Below, piece by piece: positions 63,961 to 64,000 of a DNA stretch of 64,000 nt; the first letter of the stretch is position 1, and the number at the start of each line of letters is the position of its first letter. The position numbers and the translations under genes are program-made. The notes below the pieces were generated by a model that made no database searches, was not told the DNA's origin, and was given only the letters and a program-made list of their open reading frames with translations. Source of the stretch: Rhodovulum marinum (GTDB lineage Bacteria; Pseudomonadota; Alphaproteobacteria; Rhodobacterales; Rhodobacteraceae); the NCBI RefSeq assembly GCF_004343075.1, contig NZ_SLXP01000003.1:186001-250000 (forward strand), given 5' to 3'.

Positions 63961-64000
63961 GGCGTGCCGTGACGAGGTCGAGGGTATGCTCGCGGGTGCC
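63899..64000 (-). CDS. g1: GTA g1 small terminase (C-terminal end only)
   Basis: 33 residues plus stop, open to the right edge, in a frame different from g2: REHTLDLVTARLEVGRRLDRLRTTRG. The helical, Arg-rich sequence and its overlap with the 5' end of g2 match the position of the RcGTA small terminase gene. Identification is by position; only the tail of the protein is visible. Confidence 0.6.
   Translation of the reverse strand, partial: GTREHTLDLVTARLEVGRRLDRLRTTRGTDGLP

Overview
This window comes from a high-GC phototrophic alphaproteobacterium of the Rhodobacteraceae/Rhodobacterales. The evidence is a peripheral light-harvesting (LH2) puc operon with PpsR/CrtJ-type operators, a lipoyl-domain-bearing pyruvate dehydrogenase E1 beta, a DUF4167 protein, an alphaproteobacterial Fur/Mur-type regulator, and a Rhodobacter-type gene transfer agent (GTA) cluster at the right end. 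The genus cannot be fixed from the sequence alone.

Layout. 1-2.4 kb: the tamA-tamB outer-membrane assembly pair (tamB runs off the left edge). 2.5-4.45 kb: pucBAC, read leftwards from a promoter overlapped by paired PpsR-like palindromes; a divergent 107-aa protein with three internal repeats lies on the other side of the promoter region. 5.7-13 kb: ndk, an ABC-F ATPase, a MarC protein, a membrane aspartic protease, a GT-C type glycosyltransferase, holC and pepA. 13.2-21.2 kb: a tightly coupled rightward operon lptF-lptG-lptD-surA-pdxA-(HXXEE membrane protein)-rsmA, which builds the LPS transport bridge and outer membrane and adds PLP and ribosome-maturation functions. 21.3-26.5 kb: DUF4167, prmC-prfA (translation termination), speB-DUF1499 and mazG.

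26.7-35.1 kb: an orphan ferric-iron binding protein with an iron-box-like promoter palindrome, a frameshifted nucleoside hydrolase, selO, two EamA exporters, a ZntB-type transporter, a Fur/Mur regulator and enolase. 35.1-42.5 kb: two paralogous small proteins of unknown function next to a pair of CTGC-N3-GCAG palindromes, a DUF985 cupin, anmK, tyrS, a 53-aa membrane protein, a FemAB-like acyltransferase, two cyclophilins and pgk. 42.8-48.8 kb: ftsB-like, pdhA-pdhB-pdhC, an AhpD-like protein, a small CBU_0592-type membrane protein and cysE.

49.2-64 kb: a near-complete RcGTA-type structural cluster on the minus strand, in canonical order from the end of g1 (small terminase, cut by the window edge) through g2 terminase, g3 portal, g3.5, g4 protease, g5 capsid, g6-g10.1, short g11 tape measure, g12-g15 baseplate/hub/peptidase/megatron, DUF2793 and a small flanking gene. 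All reading frames are intact, which argues for a maintained GTA and not a decaying prophage. No CRISPR array, tRNA, rRNA or insertion sequence was found. The least explained items are the repeat protein opposite puc, the small paralogue pair after enolase with its operator-like palindromes, and the RNA hairpins that punctuate the GTA operon.
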